A stretch of DNA of 64,000 bases, taken from NCBI GenBank assembly GCA_944323755.1, contig CALUTR010000002.1:62001-126000 (forward strand), in the 5' to 3' direction. The notes beneath the pieces are model-generated. The model ran no database searches and was not told where the DNA came from. It saw nothing but the letters and a program-made list of their open reading frames with translations. The stretch is from an uncultured Helicobacteraceae bacterium. Its GTDB lineage: Bacteria; Campylobacterota; Campylobacteria; Campylobacterales; Helicobacteraceae. Positions 34,577 to 45,392 of the stretch are shown in pieces (position 1 is the stretch's first letter; the number at the start of each line of letters is the position of its first letter). The translations under genes were made by a program, and so were the position numbers.

Positions 34577-35592
34577 TCGGGCAATTGATATTTTTTCACT
34601 TCGTTATGTAGAAATTTTAGGTATTCATCTACATTATTTTTATCAATTAAGAACCCAAAATTTTGTGGAATCTTAATTGATGTATCATTGAAGATTCTAG
34701 CAAGTATTAAATTGCCTACTTTTGGTTTGAAATGCCAGCCCATATTATCGAAGTTTTCTTTATTTGTAGTGATTTCATTTATTCCATAAAAGCTCCAAAT
34801 TTTTGCATTTGTATTTTCTGCTAATAATTTTATTAGATTGAAATATTGAGATTCTATATTGTAGTGTTCTTGAAATTTTTTATAGTAAGATGCAAGTTTT
34901 GGAAAAATAATGATTATATCATTAGAATCTGCAAGCTTTGCTAGTTTTAATACATTTTCTTGACTTTCTTTATTTACTGTGTAATTTTTATATTGAATAT
35001 CTTCTTTTACTTTGTAATCTATTTTTTCGCTTGTGTATGAATATAGCTCTTTATTTAATTCTTGAAATTTTATATCTCTTTCTTGTTGAAATATTTTTCT
35101 TAGTAGATAAATTGCACTTTCTTGTGTAGTTTTTAATTTAATATTTAACATTATTTGTGATGTCAAGTCAGGTTTATCAAATGCTTTTTGCACTCTAATA
35201 TCTTTGATTGGGTGATATGCATTTGAAGCTATTACATCAAATCCACTAATAAAATTATTATTATTTGCTTTGATTCTCTCTATTAAAAATAATGCTTCTT
35301 TTAGGCTTTGATTGCTCATACCAAGGTAAATTAGATGTTTTTTTAGATAATTAGATGTTAAATCGCAATCAATTTGCTCTGTCCTTGAAGTCCCAAGTAG
35401 ATAATATGGAGCTTTTTCTACCACTCTAGCTTTGTATAGGTATACCCATTGTTGGTTTAGTTGATCTACAAATTTATCTTTTGTGCTTTTGAGACCAAAT
35501 GGATCAATAATATAATTAAACAAATAATTAGCTGGTATCATAAGTATTAAAAATATAAAAAACAATATGATGAATCTTTTTTCTTTATTCAT
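34573..35592 (-). CDS. SGNH-like membrane-anchored partner of the MBOAT acyltransferase
   Basis: A 339-residue protein with one N-terminal transmembrane helix (IILFFIFLILMIPANYLF) and a periplasmic domain. LGTSRTEQID resembles the first block of SGNH/DltD/AlgJ-like proteins (Ser in GTSR), and a C-terminal NMGWHFKPKVG has the expected late histidine. Such proteins work with MBOAT channels to move an acyl group to an extracellular polymer. It lies 10 bases after the MBOAT gene. Sequence similarity is weak, so the role rests mainly on context. Confidence 0.65.
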   Translation of the reverse strand: MNKEKRFIILFFIFLILMIPANYLFNYIIDPFGLKSTKDKFVDQLNQQWVYLYKARVVEKAPYYLLGTSRTEQIDCDLTSNYLKKHLIYLGMSNQSLKEALFLIERIKANNNNFISGFDVIASNAYHPIKDIRVQKAFDKPDLTSQIMLNIKLKTTQESAIYLLRKIFQQERDIKFQELNKELYSYTSEKIDYKVKEDIQYKNYTVNKESQENVLKLAKLADSNDIIIIFPKLASYYKKFQEHYNIESQYFNLIKLLAENTNAKIWSFYGINEITTNKENFDNMGWHFKPKVGNLILARIFNDTSIKIPQNFGFLIDKNNVDEYLKFLHNEVKKYQLPD

Positions 35593-35602
35593 TTTTTTAT
35601 TC

Positions 35603-37076
35603 CTAAAAATTAAAATACAAGAATCTTACTTCCGTGCTTGCATTGATTGTTAATATGCTAATGTAAATCATTATTGCTGCTAATAGCGATGAAAGTATGC
35701 TTTGTTTAAAGCTATTTAGTAATTCAATTGAATTTTTAAAATTAAAAACAATAATAAATGATATAGCAATGAAAAATATATTTCCAATAACATCTATATG
35801 GTAGAGAGAATAAATAACTTCATTGATTTTTGGAGTGCTAAACATTCCTTTTAGTAAAATAAATGCACCATTTAGATTCTCGCTTCTAAAAAATATCCAC
35901 GCTATATTTACAAAATTAAAAGTAATAAAAACACATAATGCTTTATAAGCAGCATTATTTGGAACATTATTAAAGATATTTCTATAGATTCTATGAATTA
36001 CCAATGCAAATCCATGCAATATGCCCCATATGATAAATCCAAATCCTGCACCATGCCATACACCACTTATAAATGCAACTATAAATAAATTTCTAAGTGT
36101 TATTACAGTGCTGATTCTATTCCCACCTAGTGGTATGTAGAGGTATTGTTTGAAAAATCTACCAAGTGTTATATGCCATTTTCGCCAAAAATCTGTGATA
36201 TTTTCAGATTTATATGGTGAGTAAAAATTTATTGGTAGTTTTATAGAAAATAAAAGTGCAAGTCCAATAGCCATATCGCAATATCCGCTAAAATCAAAAT
36301 ATAGTTGAAATGTATATCCAAGGCTAGTTGCCCACGAGTGAATAAAGTCTAATTCAAAACCACTCTCAACAATACTAAAACCACTATTTACCCATTTTGC
36401 TAAACTATCTGCGATACATACTTTTTTAAAAAGTCCTATGCTAAAGATAAATATTCCTTTTGTTATGTTTTCATATATGATTAAATTTTTATCTTTTAAT
36501 ATGGCGCTAAATTGAGGCATCATTTCTTTGTGATAGACTATGGGTCCTGCTATGAGTTGTGGAAAAAATGATACAAATAAACAATAATCTATAAAATCAA
36601 CCGATACATCGTTTTTGTTCTTTGCATTATAGCAATCAAGTAAAAATGAGATTTGCTGAAAGGTAATAAAAGATAATGCTAACGGCAGCAGAATATGTGG
36701 TAATGGTATGTCAAAATTTAGATTTATTAATTGACTAAATGCATTAAAATTATCAAGTAGAAAATCTGTATATTTAAATGCTATTAAAAGCCCGATATTA
36801 AAGATTAATCCAAGTATTAATAGAATCTTATTGTATCTACCCCCCCCCCATAACGAATTTATTTATATAAACCTCTTTTGCTAAATAATAATTAATGATG
36901 ATTGAAGAGATTAGTATTGGCAGGTAATCAATTTTAAAATATCCATAAAATGTAAAACTAGCTGCAATAAGAATAATTTTTGCGCTTTGTTTGTAATTGA
37001 AATATTTTAGAGCATAAAATATAAATAAAGTGCTTGGCAGAAAGACAAAGATAAATATAAAAGAACTAAATAGCAT
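35603..37076 (-). CDS. MBOAT O-acyltransferase (AlgI-like), out of frame here
   Basis: A polytopic membrane O-acyltransferase that would pass an acyl group across the inner membrane. From ATG 37076 the first 79 residues (LPSTLFIFYALKYF...) end at a G10 tract and a stop (MGGG, 36837). The remainder is open in the next register down to 35603: FFPQLIAGPIVYH, FDFSGYCDMAIGLALLF, FWRKWHITLGRFFKQYLYIPLGGN, FISGVWHGAGFGFIIWGILHGFAL with the catalytic-type histidine. Nine G restores a 490-residue protein reading MGGGRYNKILLIL. As sequenced it is off. The next gene encodes a probable SGNH-like partner. Confidence 0.9.
36840..36849 (-). repeat. G10 tract in MBOAT gene
   Basis: Ten G on the minus strand between CGTTAT and TAGATA. 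Nine G is in frame; ten puts TAG directly after the tract. Confidence 0.95.
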
Positions 37077-37166
37077 AATGATCTCTTTTAAAATAAATTT
37101 ACATTATTGTAATGAAAATTGATTGAATTAGATAAATTTTTAAGAAGAACATAAATCTATGTGTTA

Positions 37167-37172
37167 TATAAT
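37167..37172 (+). promoter_or_regulatory. -10 box for rplU-rpmA
   Basis: TATAAT, 33 bases before the rplU ATG. Confidence 0.6.
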
Positions 37173-37204
37173 TGCCACTTTTAAATTTTATTTAAGGAAT
37201 ACAA

Positions 37205-37516
37205 ATGCAAGCTGTAATTAAGAATGGAGGCAAGCAATACAAGGTGCAAGCAAATGATATTATTTTGCTTGATAAAATGAACCTTGAGCCAAAGTCAAGC
37301 ATTGAATTAGATGAAGTTCTAGCATTAATCGATAATGATAAGATTGAAGTTGGCACTCCAACTATAAAAAATGCTAAAGTAAAAGCAGAGATTATTAATC
37401 ACGGAAGAGCTAAAAAAGTCATTACTTTTAAAAAGCGTAGAAGAAAAGATAGTAAAACAAAGCGTGGGTTTAGACGAGATTTTACTAGAGTTAGAATCTT
37501 AGAAATAATAAAATAA
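37205..37516 (+). CDS. rplU: 50S ribosomal protein L21
   Basis: 103 residues, normal length. The family start [20 protein letters not shown] and the basic C-terminal part [27 protein letters not shown] are clear. Ribosome site AAGGAA precedes the ATG. First gene of rplU-rpmA, 16 bases before rpmA. Confidence 0.97.
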   Translation: MQAVIKNGGKQYKVQANDIILLDKMNLEPKSSIELDEVLALIDNDKIEVGTPTIKNAKVKAEIINHGRAKKVITFKKRRRKDSKTKRGFRRDFTRVRILEIIK

Positions 37517-37532
37517 AAAATAAGGAATATAA

Positions 37533-37790
37533 ATGGCACACAAGAAAGGTCAAGGTAGCACTCAAAATAATAGAGATTCAGCAGGGCGTAGATTAGGTGT
37601 TAAAAAATTTGGTTCTCAATTTGTTAGAGCTGGTAATATCATAATAAGACAAAGGGGGACACAAGTTCATCCAGGAAGTAATGTAGGAATGGGGAAAGAT
37701 CATACTTTATATTCTCTTATTGATGGTATTGTAAAGTTTGAAAGAAAAGATAAATTTAGAAAAAAAGTATCTGTAATACCTGCATCTTAA
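37533..37790 (+). CDS. rpmA: 50S ribosomal protein L27
   Basis: 85 residues with the conserved start [20 protein letters not shown], then [13 protein letters not shown] and [14 protein letters not shown]. The N-terminal tail reaches the peptidyl-transferase centre. No cleavable N-terminal extension of the Firmicutes type is present. Follows rplU; a hairpin terminator follows it. Confidence 0.97.
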   Translation: MAHKKGQGSTQNNRDSAGRRLGVKKFGSQFVRAGNIIIRQRGTQVHPGSNVGMGKDHTLYSLIDGIVKFERKDKFRKKVSVIPAS

Positions 37791-37802
37791 CATTCTTCTT
37801 AA

Positions 37803-37835
37803 AATGCACTAGAATCTTTTAGATTTTAGTGCATT
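37803..37835 (+). terminator. Hairpin terminator after rpmA
   Basis: Arms AATGCACTAGAATCT and AGATTTTAGTGCATT pair over 15 positions with one G-T, loop TTT. A weak T stretch follows (CTTC). Confidence 0.7.
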
Positions 37836-37854
37836 CTTCAAATAAGGATTGATT

Positions 37855-38298
37855 TTGAATATCATAAGAGTTTTATTAATATTTAGTATTTTTAATGTTT
37901 TTATTTATGCTGATGAATATAAAGACGCATTTTTAAAATTAGTTGATGTTAGTAATATGAAATCTACACTTTTAATGCAATCTAGACAATTAGCAGATAG
38001 TATAGATCAATTAAGTTACATTGCAAGTAAAGATCAGATAGAAAGTATTAAAAATATTATTAATAATATCTCTAATAAAATGTATGATGATGTATTAGAA
38101 ATAGCACTTAATACTTATAAAAGCCATTTTTCTTTAGATGATATTAGGAATTTTGTAAGTTTTTATCAGTCAGATTCAGGTGCAAAATTAGCACAAATTG
38201 CACCTAATATAATGCTTGATATTAGCAATAAAACCGATGATCTAATGAAAAAATACATCCCAGAAATTAAAGAAGAAATATCAAAGATTTTAAAATAG
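37855..38298 (+). CDS. DUF2059-like secreted protein
   Basis: A 147-residue protein with a signal peptide (IIRVLLIFSIFNVFIYADE). The mature part is helical, with YKDAFLKLVDVSNMKSTLLMQ and DIRNFVSFYQSDSGAKLAQIAPNIM, the DUF2059 pattern; its function is unknown. TTG 37855 lies six bases after AAGGAT; the TTG at 37849 overlaps the site. It precedes obgE by nine bases. Confidence 0.7.
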   Translation: MNIIRVLLIFSIFNVFIYADEYKDAFLKLVDVSNMKSTLLMQSRQLADSIDQLSYIASKDQIESIKNIINNISNKMYDDVLEIALNTYKSHFSLDDIRNFVSFYQSDSGAKLAQIAPNIMLDISNKTDDLMKKYIPEIKEEISKILK

Positions 38299-38307
38299 GT
38301 TAAGGCT

Positions 38308-39345
38308 ATGTTTATAGATAGTGTTGATATTTTTGTTTCATCGGGCAATGGTGGCGCAGGTGCTGTTAGCTTTAGGCGTGAAAAATTTGTGATTCAAGGC
38401 GGACCTGATGGTGGAGATGGTGGAGATGGTGGAGATGTTTATTTTGAAGTAGATTTAAATAATGATACATTATCTAAATTTCGTGGTACAAAACATTATA
38501 GAGCAAAAAATGGGCGACCTGGTGAAGGAAAGAAAAAAAGTGGGAAAAGAGGTGAAGATGTTGTAATTAAAATACCACTTGGGACGCAGATTATTGATTT
38601 TGATAGCGGTGAGCTTTTGTATGATTTTACTTTAAATGAAAAGGTATTGTTTTTGAAGGGTGGTAAAGGCGGAGCTGGTAATTTTAGATTTAAAAATTCA
38701 ATTAACCAAAAGCCAACTTACGCACAAAAGGGTATAGCTGGAAAAGAGATGCATATCCGACTTGAGCTAAAAGTGATAGCTGATGTTGGCTTAGTTGGGT
38801 TTCCAAATGCAGGCAAATCTACACTATTATCTGTGATGTCAAATGCAAGACCTGAAATTGCAAATTATGAATTCACAACATTGATACCAAACTTAGGCGT
38901 TGTAAATGTAGATGAGATTAATTCATTTGTTATGGCTGATATTCCAGGTATTATAAATGGTGCTAGTCTTGGTAAGGGGCTTGGGATAGAATTTTTAAAG
39001 CATATAGAAAGGACAAAAATATTTCTTTTTATGCTAGATTCTTCAAAGCCTTTGTTGAAGCAATTTAATGATTTATCAGGTGAAATTAGAAATTTTGAAT
39101 CTAGTCTTGTTAATAGATCATTTGGTATTGCAATTACAAAAATAGATAGCATAGATGAGTTTATTGAGTTTGATGCATTGTTTGATCATTTTGGATTAAA
39201 GGTGAATAATGATGGCTATATTCGCGATGAAATCATAGAATCTAAAAATTTTAATTCGCCTTGTTTTATACTCCCTATATCATCTGCTACAAATATAAAT
39301 ATTAATAAACTTAAGTTTTTATTATTTAGCAATGTTAGATTCTAA
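38308..39345 (+). CDS. obgE: GTPase ObgE/CgtA
   Basis: Conserved GTPase linked to 50S ribosome assembly. Glycine-rich Obg domain ([32 protein letters not shown]) at 1-155, then the G domain with [11 protein letters not shown] (P-loop), [10 protein letters not shown] (G3) and ITKID (G4). 345 residues; no long C-terminal extension. The 3' end overlaps addA by 14 bases. Confidence 0.96.
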   Translation: MFIDSVDIFVSSGNGGAGAVSFRREKFVIQGGPDGGDGGDGGDVYFEVDLNNDTLSKFRGTKHYRAKNGRPGEGKKKSGKRGEDVVIKIPLGTQIIDFDSGELLYDFTLNEKVLFLKGGKGGAGNFRFKNSINQKPTYAQKGIAGKEMHIRLELKVIADVGLVGFPNAGKSTLLSVMSNARPEIANYEFTTLIPNLGVVNVDEINSFVMADIPGIINGASLGKGLGIEFLKHIERTKIFLFMLDSSKPLLKQFNDLSGEIRNFESSLVNRSFGIAITKIDSIDEFIEFDALFDHFGLKVNNDGYIRDEIIESKNFNSPCFILPISSATNININKLKFLLFSNVRF

Positions 39346-42085
39346 GCAATGGTTATCAATTCGTGCTTCAGCAGGGAGTGGCAAAACATTTTCACTTACT
39401 TCTAGGTTTATTTATCTTCTTTTTTCTGGGGCAAAAGTAGGGGAGATTCTGGCATTAACTTTTACAATTAAAGCAAAAGAGGAGATGCAAGAGCGTATTT
39501 TAAAAACTCTTCGTGAGCTTTTAGAATTAAATGATAATTTTAATTCCAATCCATATGTGATTTCTTTGTGTGAATTGGGATTGAGTGTTGATTATCTAAA
39601 ACAGCATATCAAACGAGTTTATTTTGAATTTTTACATTCTAAAAATCATATTATGACTTTTGATTCATTTTTTAGTATGGTGATTAAAAAATTTAGTTTT
39701 TATGTTGGATTGCTTAGTGATTATGAAATTAGTGCTAATTGTGATTATTCAAAAGAGGCGTTAATTAAAACTCTAAAAAATATGAACAATAAAAATCTAA
39801 AGGATTTTACTTATTTTCTTCATCTGCATAATTTGAAAACTAAAAATATTTTAGAGTTGCTTGAGCAGATAAAAATTGATGACTTTGTGCTTGATAAAGT
39901 GGATTATGATATGCAATGGAAACAAAAAATAATAGATGCTTATAGCGAGCTACGCGCTTATGTGCTTGAAATAACAGAACATAAACATATTATTAATCGT
40001 TTAAGTGTAGAGATTGATATGGGGTCTAGTATAAAAGATTTCCTTTTATTATTTAAAAATAATGAACTTATTTTTACTGAAAAAATGATTGCAAAACTTG
40101 TTAACTTAAATGCAGATGAGGCATATTTAAGCGCAAAACTTGAAATTATAAAATCTGCTTTTTATCAATATTTTAAATCAAGAGAATACAATATTTTATC
40201 TACAATATTAAATCTTTACAAAGAATACAATAAAAATAAATCTTTGATTATTTCATTTAATAATAAACTTGGATTTGATGATTTAAGCGCATTTTGTTTT
40301 GAGTTATTAAATCATCACATTGATAGGGAATTTTTTTATTTTAGGTTAGATTCTAGAATTAATCATATTTTGGTTGATGAATTCCAAGATACAAATATTA
40401 AGCAGTATTTAATATTAAAACCACTAATTGATGAGATAAAAAGTGGTATTGGAAAAGATACTTTTAGTATAAGTAAGAGGAGTTTATTTTTTGTAGGTGA
40501 TGAAAAGCAGTCAATTTATCGTTTTAGGGGTAGTGATAGCAAGTTGTTTAATTCAATTAGCAAATCATTGAATATGGAGATTAATTCTCTTGATAAGAAT
40601 TACAGAAGTGCAAAAAATATTGTAAATTTTGTAAATGATATTTTTAAAGATAAATTTGAAAGCTATAAATCACAGATTCCAAATAAACAACTAGGTGGGT
40701 ATGTAAAGGTAGAAACAAAAAGCAGTAAAGATGAAATATTAAAATCTATAAAAGATAGAGTGCTTTTTTTAATTGAAAATAATAGAAAAGATATAATGAT
40801 TTTGACTAGGAAAAACAGCACGGCAGTAGAAGTTAGAAATTATTTAAATAAACATATAGATGGTATTAAAATAGCACTACAACTAAAAGGTAATACAAAT
40901 ACAGATTTTTTAAGTCTTTTAAATGCGTTGAAGTATATAGATAGTAAAGAGCTTTTTTATCTAAAAAATGCAATAAAATTAAATGGCAGTAATTTCTTTG
41001 ATGAAATTAATCTTAATATATCATCATCTACAAATCCAAGCGATATAGTGTTATATTTAATGGAAAAATTACATATTTATAGCAAAATTGCATTATTTAT
41101 CCTTGAGACTTCTCTTTTATATGATTCATTAAGTGATTTTATTAGTGATTTAGAAATGATGGATATTGATATTGATGAAGATAAAAAATATGATATCAAG
41201 ATAAGCAATATCCATAAATCAAAAGGATTAGAATTTGAAGATGTGATCATAGCTGAATATGGTAGAGAGAGTAATGAGCACGATTTGTTTTATTATAATT
41301 ATGATGGACTTTTATTAAGGCAAATTTCTTATATGGCAAATTATAAAGAGAGGTCATTGGTAGATTCTGATTTTTGCACAATCAATGAAAAATGCAACAA
41401 AGAAGTTAGCTTAGATTCTCTTAATCTGTTATATGTGGCATTTACTAGAGCAAAAGAGAGTTTATATATCATTAAGTTAAATAGTCATAATTTTTTTAAC
41501 CATATACAAATTGATGATTGTGAGATAGGTGATGATATACAGGCAAATCCTATACCTCAACCTATAAGTAAACTTGAGCCAAATATGATTAATCAAGAAT
41601 CTTTTGGCAAACAAGATGATTTTATAGTGGATTCTACTTTGAATAATAATAAAATTGCACAGATAAAAGGTATGGCACTTCATTTAGCTATGGAATATGC
41701 GCTAAAATATAATGATTTCACTAATATTAGAGATATATTGATTAATCGTTATGGGTTATTACTAGAGTTATCACATATAGATACGATATTGGAAAATTCA
41801 AAGAAAATTTTAAATAATAAAATTTTTAAAGATTTATTATCTTTAAGACCAAGAATAGAATGTGAATTGTCCTATTTAGATAGCACAAAAACAATACATA
41901 GGATAGATTGTTTGTTTATATTTGACGATTCTGTGTATTTGTTCGACTATAAAAGCAGTGCTTTAAACATAGATGAGAAAAAAGAGCAGCTTAGGAATTA
42001 TATGAATTTTGCTAGAGATTATTTTAAAGATAAGAAAATATTTGGTTATTTATGCTTTGCAGATGGCGGAATCTCTATGGTTTAA
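39332..42085 (+). CDS. addA: AddA-type helicase-nuclease (RecB-like exonuclease subunit)
   Basis: Subunit of the AddAB double-strand-break resection enzyme. UvrD/RecB helicase motifs in order: ASAGSGKTF (Walker A, near residue 12), [21 protein letters not shown] (motif II), [17 protein letters not shown] (III), [17 protein letters not shown] (V), [15 protein letters not shown] (VI). A C-terminal RecB-type nuclease shows [20 protein letters not shown]. 917 residues. It starts inside obgE's end. In H. pylori AddAB serves recombinational repair, which is relevant to repeat-mediated rearrangement here. Confidence 0.88.
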   Translation: MLDSKQWLSIRASAGSGKTFSLTSRFIYLLFSGAKVGEILALTFTIKAKEEMQERILKTLRELLELNDNFNSNPYVISLCELGLSVDYLKQHIKRVYFEFLHSKNHIMTFDSFFSMVIKKFSFYVGLLSDYEISANCDYSKEALIKTLKNMNNKNLKDFTYFLHLHNLKTKNILELLEQIKIDDFVLDKVDYDMQWKQKIIDAYSELRAYVLEITEHKHIINRLSVEIDMGSSIKDFLLLFKNNELIFTEKMIAKLVNLNADEAYLSAKLEIIKSAFYQYFKSREYNILSTILNLYKEYNKNKSLIISFNNKLGFDDLSAFCFELLNHHIDREFFYFRLDSRINHILVDEFQDTNIKQYLILKPLIDEIKSGIGKDTFSISKRSLFFVGDEKQSIYRFRGSDSKLFNSISKSLNMEINSLDKNYRSAKNIVNFVNDIFKDKFESYKSQIPNKQLGGYVKVETKSSKDEILKSIKDRVLFLIENNRKDIMILTRKNSTAVEVRNYLNKHIDGIKIALQLKGNTNTDFLSLLNALKYIDSKELFYLKNAIKLNGSNFFDEINLNISSSTNPSDIVLYLMEKLHIYSKIALFILETSLLYDSLSDFISDLEMMDIDIDEDKKYDIKISNIHKSKGLEFEDVIIAEYGRESNEHDLFYYNYDGLLLRQISYMANYKERSLVDSDFCTINEKCNKEVSLDSLNLLYVAFTRAKESLYIIKLNSHNFFNHIQIDDCEIGDDIQANPIPQPISKLEPNMINQESFGKQDDFIVDSTLNNNKIAQIKGMALHLAMEYALKYNDFTNIRDILINRYGLLLELSHIDTILENSKKILNNKIFKDLLSLRPRIECELSYLDSTKTIHRIDCLFIFDDSVYLFDYKSSALNIDEKKEQLRNYMNFARDYFKDKKIFGYLCFADGGISMV

Positions 42086-42100
42086 TTTTTAACTTTAATT

Positions 42101-42106
42101 TATGAT
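42101..42106 (+). promoter_or_regulatory. Possible -10 box for nhaA
   Basis: TATGAT, 41 bases before ATG 42147. Confidence 0.35.
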
Positions 42107-42146
42107 AGAATTGCTTATTTTTTAAATTTTACATTAAGGTTTGTTG

Positions 42147-43484
42147 ATGTCTTGCAGATGTTTTACTAGCATTTTTAATTATTTTGCATTATTTTTCCGT
42201 AGTGAAGCAGCAGGTGGTATATTATTATTTGTATGCGCTATTCTTGCTATGATTGTTGCGAATTCTCCGTTATCGCATTATTATTTTGAATTTCGTGAAT
42301 TAGATTTTGGTATTAAGTTTGGTGAATATTTCATAGGTATGAGTTTGCATCATTGGTTGAATGATGTGTTTATGTCTGTATTTTTTCTTGTTGTTGGATT
42401 GGAGATAAAAAGAGAGTTTTTATTTGGAGAGTTAGTTGGATTTAAAAAAGCTGCTTTTCCTGTTTTAGCTGCATTTGGTGGTATGATATTTCCTGGTATT
42501 ATTTATTTTAGTTTAAATATTGGGACGCCATCACAAAATGGTTTTGGGATACCAATGGCCACTGATATAGCTTTTGCCCTTGGTGTTATGATGTTACTTG
42601 GGAAAAGAGTGCCTGCTGCATTAAAAGTATTTTTAGTTACTCTTGCTGTGGCTGATGATTTGGGAGCTATTATTGTAATTGGAGTGTTTTATACTAGTAA
42701 TTTTAGTTTTGCTTATTTTATAGCTTCTATTGTTATTTTTGGTATATTAGTTTTATTAAATAGAAAAGATGTAAGATCATTGACTCCATATTTGATTATT
42801 GGTGTGTTTCTTTGGCTTACAGTGCATAGCGCAGGGATACACGCTACTATAGCAGCTGTTGCATTAGCTTTTACTATACCAGTTAAGCCAAAAGATGATG
42901 GAAAGCAATTCTTGGGAAAGGTTTCTAGCTCTTTTATGCCACTATTTTTAGCAAAAGATAAAGAGCGAGATTCTATATTGTTAGATCACGCTCAACTTGA
43001 TGTTTTAAATTCTATCATCAAAGGTTCCAAAAATGTGCAAAATCCATTACTTAGGCTTGAGCACGCACTTCAACCTTGGAGTAACTTCTTGATTATGCCT
43101 TTATTTGGTTTTGCAAATGCTGGTGTAAAAATAGGTGAAAATATTAACTTTGGTGTTGATCACATTATGCTTGGTATTATTTTAGGACTTGTTATTGGTA
43201 AGCCAATAGGAATCTTGATATTTACATTCTTATGCCATAAACTAAATATCGCTCAAAAGCCATCTAGTGTATCTTGGATTAATATTTTGGGAGCTGGAAT
43301 GCTTGCTGGTATAGGGTTTACTATGTCTATATTTGTTTCAAATCTTGCATTTAGTAATCCATTGAGCACTGATCTGTCTAAATTATCAATTCTTATTGCT
43401 TCAAGTTTAGCTGGAATCTTAGGATCATTGTTTTTAATTATTGAATATAAAATAGAACATAGAAAAAAACTAAGTTCAAAATGA
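42147..43484 (+). CDS. nhaA: Na+/H+ antiporter NhaA (first copy)
   Basis: Exchanges Na+ for H+ at the inner membrane for pH and sodium tolerance. 445 residues, 12 predicted helices. Conserved blocks are SEAAGGILLFVCAILAMIVANS, VGLEIKREFLFGEL, PMATDIAFALGVM (Asp133 region), LAVADDLGAIIVIG with the ion-binding DD pair, and GIGFTMSIFVSNLAF. A cytoplasmic loop insert (about residues 250-300) is usual in Helicobacter. The order nhaA-yajC-secD is that of H. pylori. A second copy is at 58206. Confidence 0.95.
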   Translation: MSCRCFTSIFNYFALFFRSEAAGGILLFVCAILAMIVANSPLSHYYFEFRELDFGIKFGEYFIGMSLHHWLNDVFMSVFFLVVGLEIKREFLFGELVGFKKAAFPVLAAFGGMIFPGIIYFSLNIGTPSQNGFGIPMATDIAFALGVMMLLGKRVPAALKVFLVTLAVADDLGAIIVIGVFYTSNFSFAYFIASIVIFGILVLLNRKDVRSLTPYLIIGVFLWLTVHSAGIHATIAAVALAFTIPVKPKDDGKQFLGKVSSSFMPLFLAKDKERDSILLDHAQLDVLNSIIKGSKNVQNPLLRLEHALQPWSNFLIMPLFGFANAGVKIGENINFGVDHIMLGIILGLVIGKPIGILIFTFLCHKLNIAQKPSSVSWINILGAGMLAGIGFTMSIFVSNLAFSNPLSTDLSKLSILIASSLAGILGSLFLIIEYKIEHRKKLSSK

Positions 43485-43490
43485 TAGAAT
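43485..43490 (+). promoter_or_regulatory. Possible -10 box for yajC-secDF
   Basis: TAGAAT, 33 bases before the yajC ATG, immediately after nhaA. Confidence 0.3.
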
Positions 43491-43522
43491 ACGAATTTTG
43501 TAAATTTAATTAGGAGATTTAT

Positions 43523-43807
43523 ATGGATAGTAATATGAGCAGTATTATAGGTTCTTTATTGCCTTTAATAGTTTTATTTGCGATTTTTTATTTTGTTATG
43601 ATAAGACCGCAAATTAAGCAACAAAAAGCACATAAAGAGATGGTTGCTAGTCTTAAAAAAGGTGATAAAATCATTAGTAATGGCGGTTTTATTTGCGAAA
43701 TCTTAAAAGTTGAAGATAATTTTTTTAGTGTGAAATTAAATGATGAGACGCAAGTAAGACTTTCTAAAGATTTTATATTTAATAAATACGAAGAAGAGAA
43801 TAAATAG
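43523..43807 (+). CDS. yajC: Preprotein translocase subunit YajC
   Basis: Small accessory protein of SecDF. One N-terminal membrane helix (LPLIVLFAIFYFVMIRPQIKQQK) followed by the conserved KAHKEMVASLKKGDKIISNGGF domain. 94 residues, usual length. AGGAGA precedes the ATG. Co-oriented with secD after 7 bases. Confidence 0.95.
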   Translation: MDSNMSSIIGSLLPLIVLFAIFYFVMIRPQIKQQKAHKEMVASLKKGDKIISNGGFICEILKVEDNFFSVKLNDETQVRLSKDFIFNKYEEENK

Positions 43808-43814
43808 ATTAGTT

Positions 43815-45392
43815 ATGAGATTTTTAAATATCAAAACAATTATTTTTTTGGTTATGTTTATATTTGGATTGGCTTTATCTATGCCATCTATATTTGGAAT
43901 TCAAGGTCCAAAGATAACGCTTGGACTTGATTTGCAAGGTGGGTTGAATATTTTATTAGGTGTTAATACAAATGAGGCGATAAAAAGTAAATATTCTTCT
44001 ATAGCAACACAGATAAACCATGATACACAAAATAGTGATATTTTGATAGATTCTTTGCGTGCAAATGATGCGAGTGTAAGTTTTCAGCTTCTTGATATCT
44101 CTAAAAAAGATGCACTAGATAAAATGTTGTCTAATATTAAAGGTTTAGATATTAATAATGTAGATGGTAAATATAATATTGTGTTTACTCAAGAAGAAAT
44201 TAAATTCATCAAATCATCATCAATCAATCAAGCAATAGATACAATTAGAAATAGATTGGATATATTTGGATTATCTGAACCAAGTGTGTCAAAACAGGGT
44301 GAGAATAATATATTGGTTCAATTGCCTGGTATAAAAACTGCAGAAGATGAACAAGCCGCACTTGATTTAATCATTCGTCCTGCGCAGTTAAAAATGATGG
44401 CAGTTGATGAAGAGCGTAATTCCAGAGTAAATTCTATGAGTGTGGAGGAAGCTAGGAAATACGGAGATGTTATTTTACCTTTTACCTATGATTCTAATGT
44501 TAAATTATTATTAAAAGAAATACCAATTATAGATGGTAGTATGCTAACTGATGCTAGAGTTGCTTTTGATAATCAATCAAATCAAAGAGTAATTGCATTT
44601 AGTTTAAATAGTGTAGGTGCTAAGATTTTTGGTGATTTTTCTGGCAATAATATAGGTAAAAGAATGGCTATTGTGCTAGATAATAAAATATATTCTGCAC
44701 CAAGCATTAGAGAAAGAATAGGTGGTGGAAGCGGACAAATTAGTGGTTCATTCTCTGAACAAGAAGCAAAAAATATTGCTATAGCTCTTAGAAGTGGTTC
44801 GCTTACTACTCCATTAGAACTATTAGAAAAAAGAAGTATAGGTCCAAGCCTTGGTGCCGATAGTATTAAATCATCATTGATAGCATTATTTGGTGCATTT
44901 TTAGCAATTATTATATTTATGATTTTTTATTATGGTTTTTCAGGTGTAATCGCAGTTAGTGCCTTGTTTGTAAATATTTTAGCAATTATTGCTTGTATGA
45001 GTTTATTTGGTGCTACTCTTACACTTCCTGGTATGGCAGGAATTGTTCTTACTGTTGGTATGGCTATAGATGCAAATATTATCATTAATGAGCGTATCAG
45101 AGAGGCATTGCGAAGTGGTGAAAATATTATTAAATCTATTTCCTTTGGTTATGAAAATGCTACTAGAGCAATTTTTGATGCAAATAATACTACATTGATT
45201 GTTGCTATTTTGCTGTATGTTTATGGAACTGGTCCTATAAAAGGATTTGCCGTTACTATGGGGATAGGTATAGTTATTTCAATTATTACTGCAATTATTG
45301 GAACACATGGAATCTATCTATGGCTTGGAAAAAAGATTAATAATACAAAGAGATTAAAATTTTGGTTTGGAATTAAAAGTGGAGTTAATTAG
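43815..45392 (+). CDS. secD: Protein translocase subunit SecD
   Basis: Uses the proton gradient to complete Sec export. 525 residues, with the N-terminal helix, LGLDLQGGLNILLGV, the periplasmic P1 region, QLPGIKTAEDEQAA, SIGPSLGADSIKSS and the C-terminal five helices with TLPGMAGIVLTVGMAIDANIIINERI. Its stop overlaps the GTG of secF by one base (TAGTG). Confidence 0.97.
   Translation: MRFLNIKTIIFLVMFIFGLALSMPSIFGIQGPKITLGLDLQGGLNILLGVNTNEAIKSKYSSIATQINHDTQNSDILIDSLRANDASVSFQLLDISKKDALDKMLSNIKGLDINNVDGKYNIVFTQEEIKFIKSSSINQAIDTIRNRLDIFGLSEPSVSKQGENNILVQLPGIKTAEDEQAALDLIIRPAQLKMMAVDEERNSRVNSMSVEEARKYGDVILPFTYDSNVKLLLKEIPIIDGSMLTDARVAFDNQSNQRVIAFSLNSVGAKIFGDFSGNNIGKRMAIVLDNKIYSAPSIRERIGGGSGQISGSFSEQEAKNIAIALRSGSLTTPLELLEKRSIGPSLGADSIKSSLIALFGAFLAIIIFMIFYYGFSGVIAVSALFVNILAIIACMSLFGATLTLPGMAGIVLTVGMAIDANIIINERIREALRSGENIIKSISFGYENATRAIFDANNTTLIVAILLYVYGTGPIKGFAVTMGIGIVISIITAIIGTHGIYLWLGKKINNTKRLKFWFGIKSGVN

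Noticed and set aside
35603..36523. Independent 306-residue MBOAT starting at 36523
   Set aside because: The frame is open further upstream to the G tract at 36840 and the missing N-terminal helices are encoded before it; one phase-variable gene.
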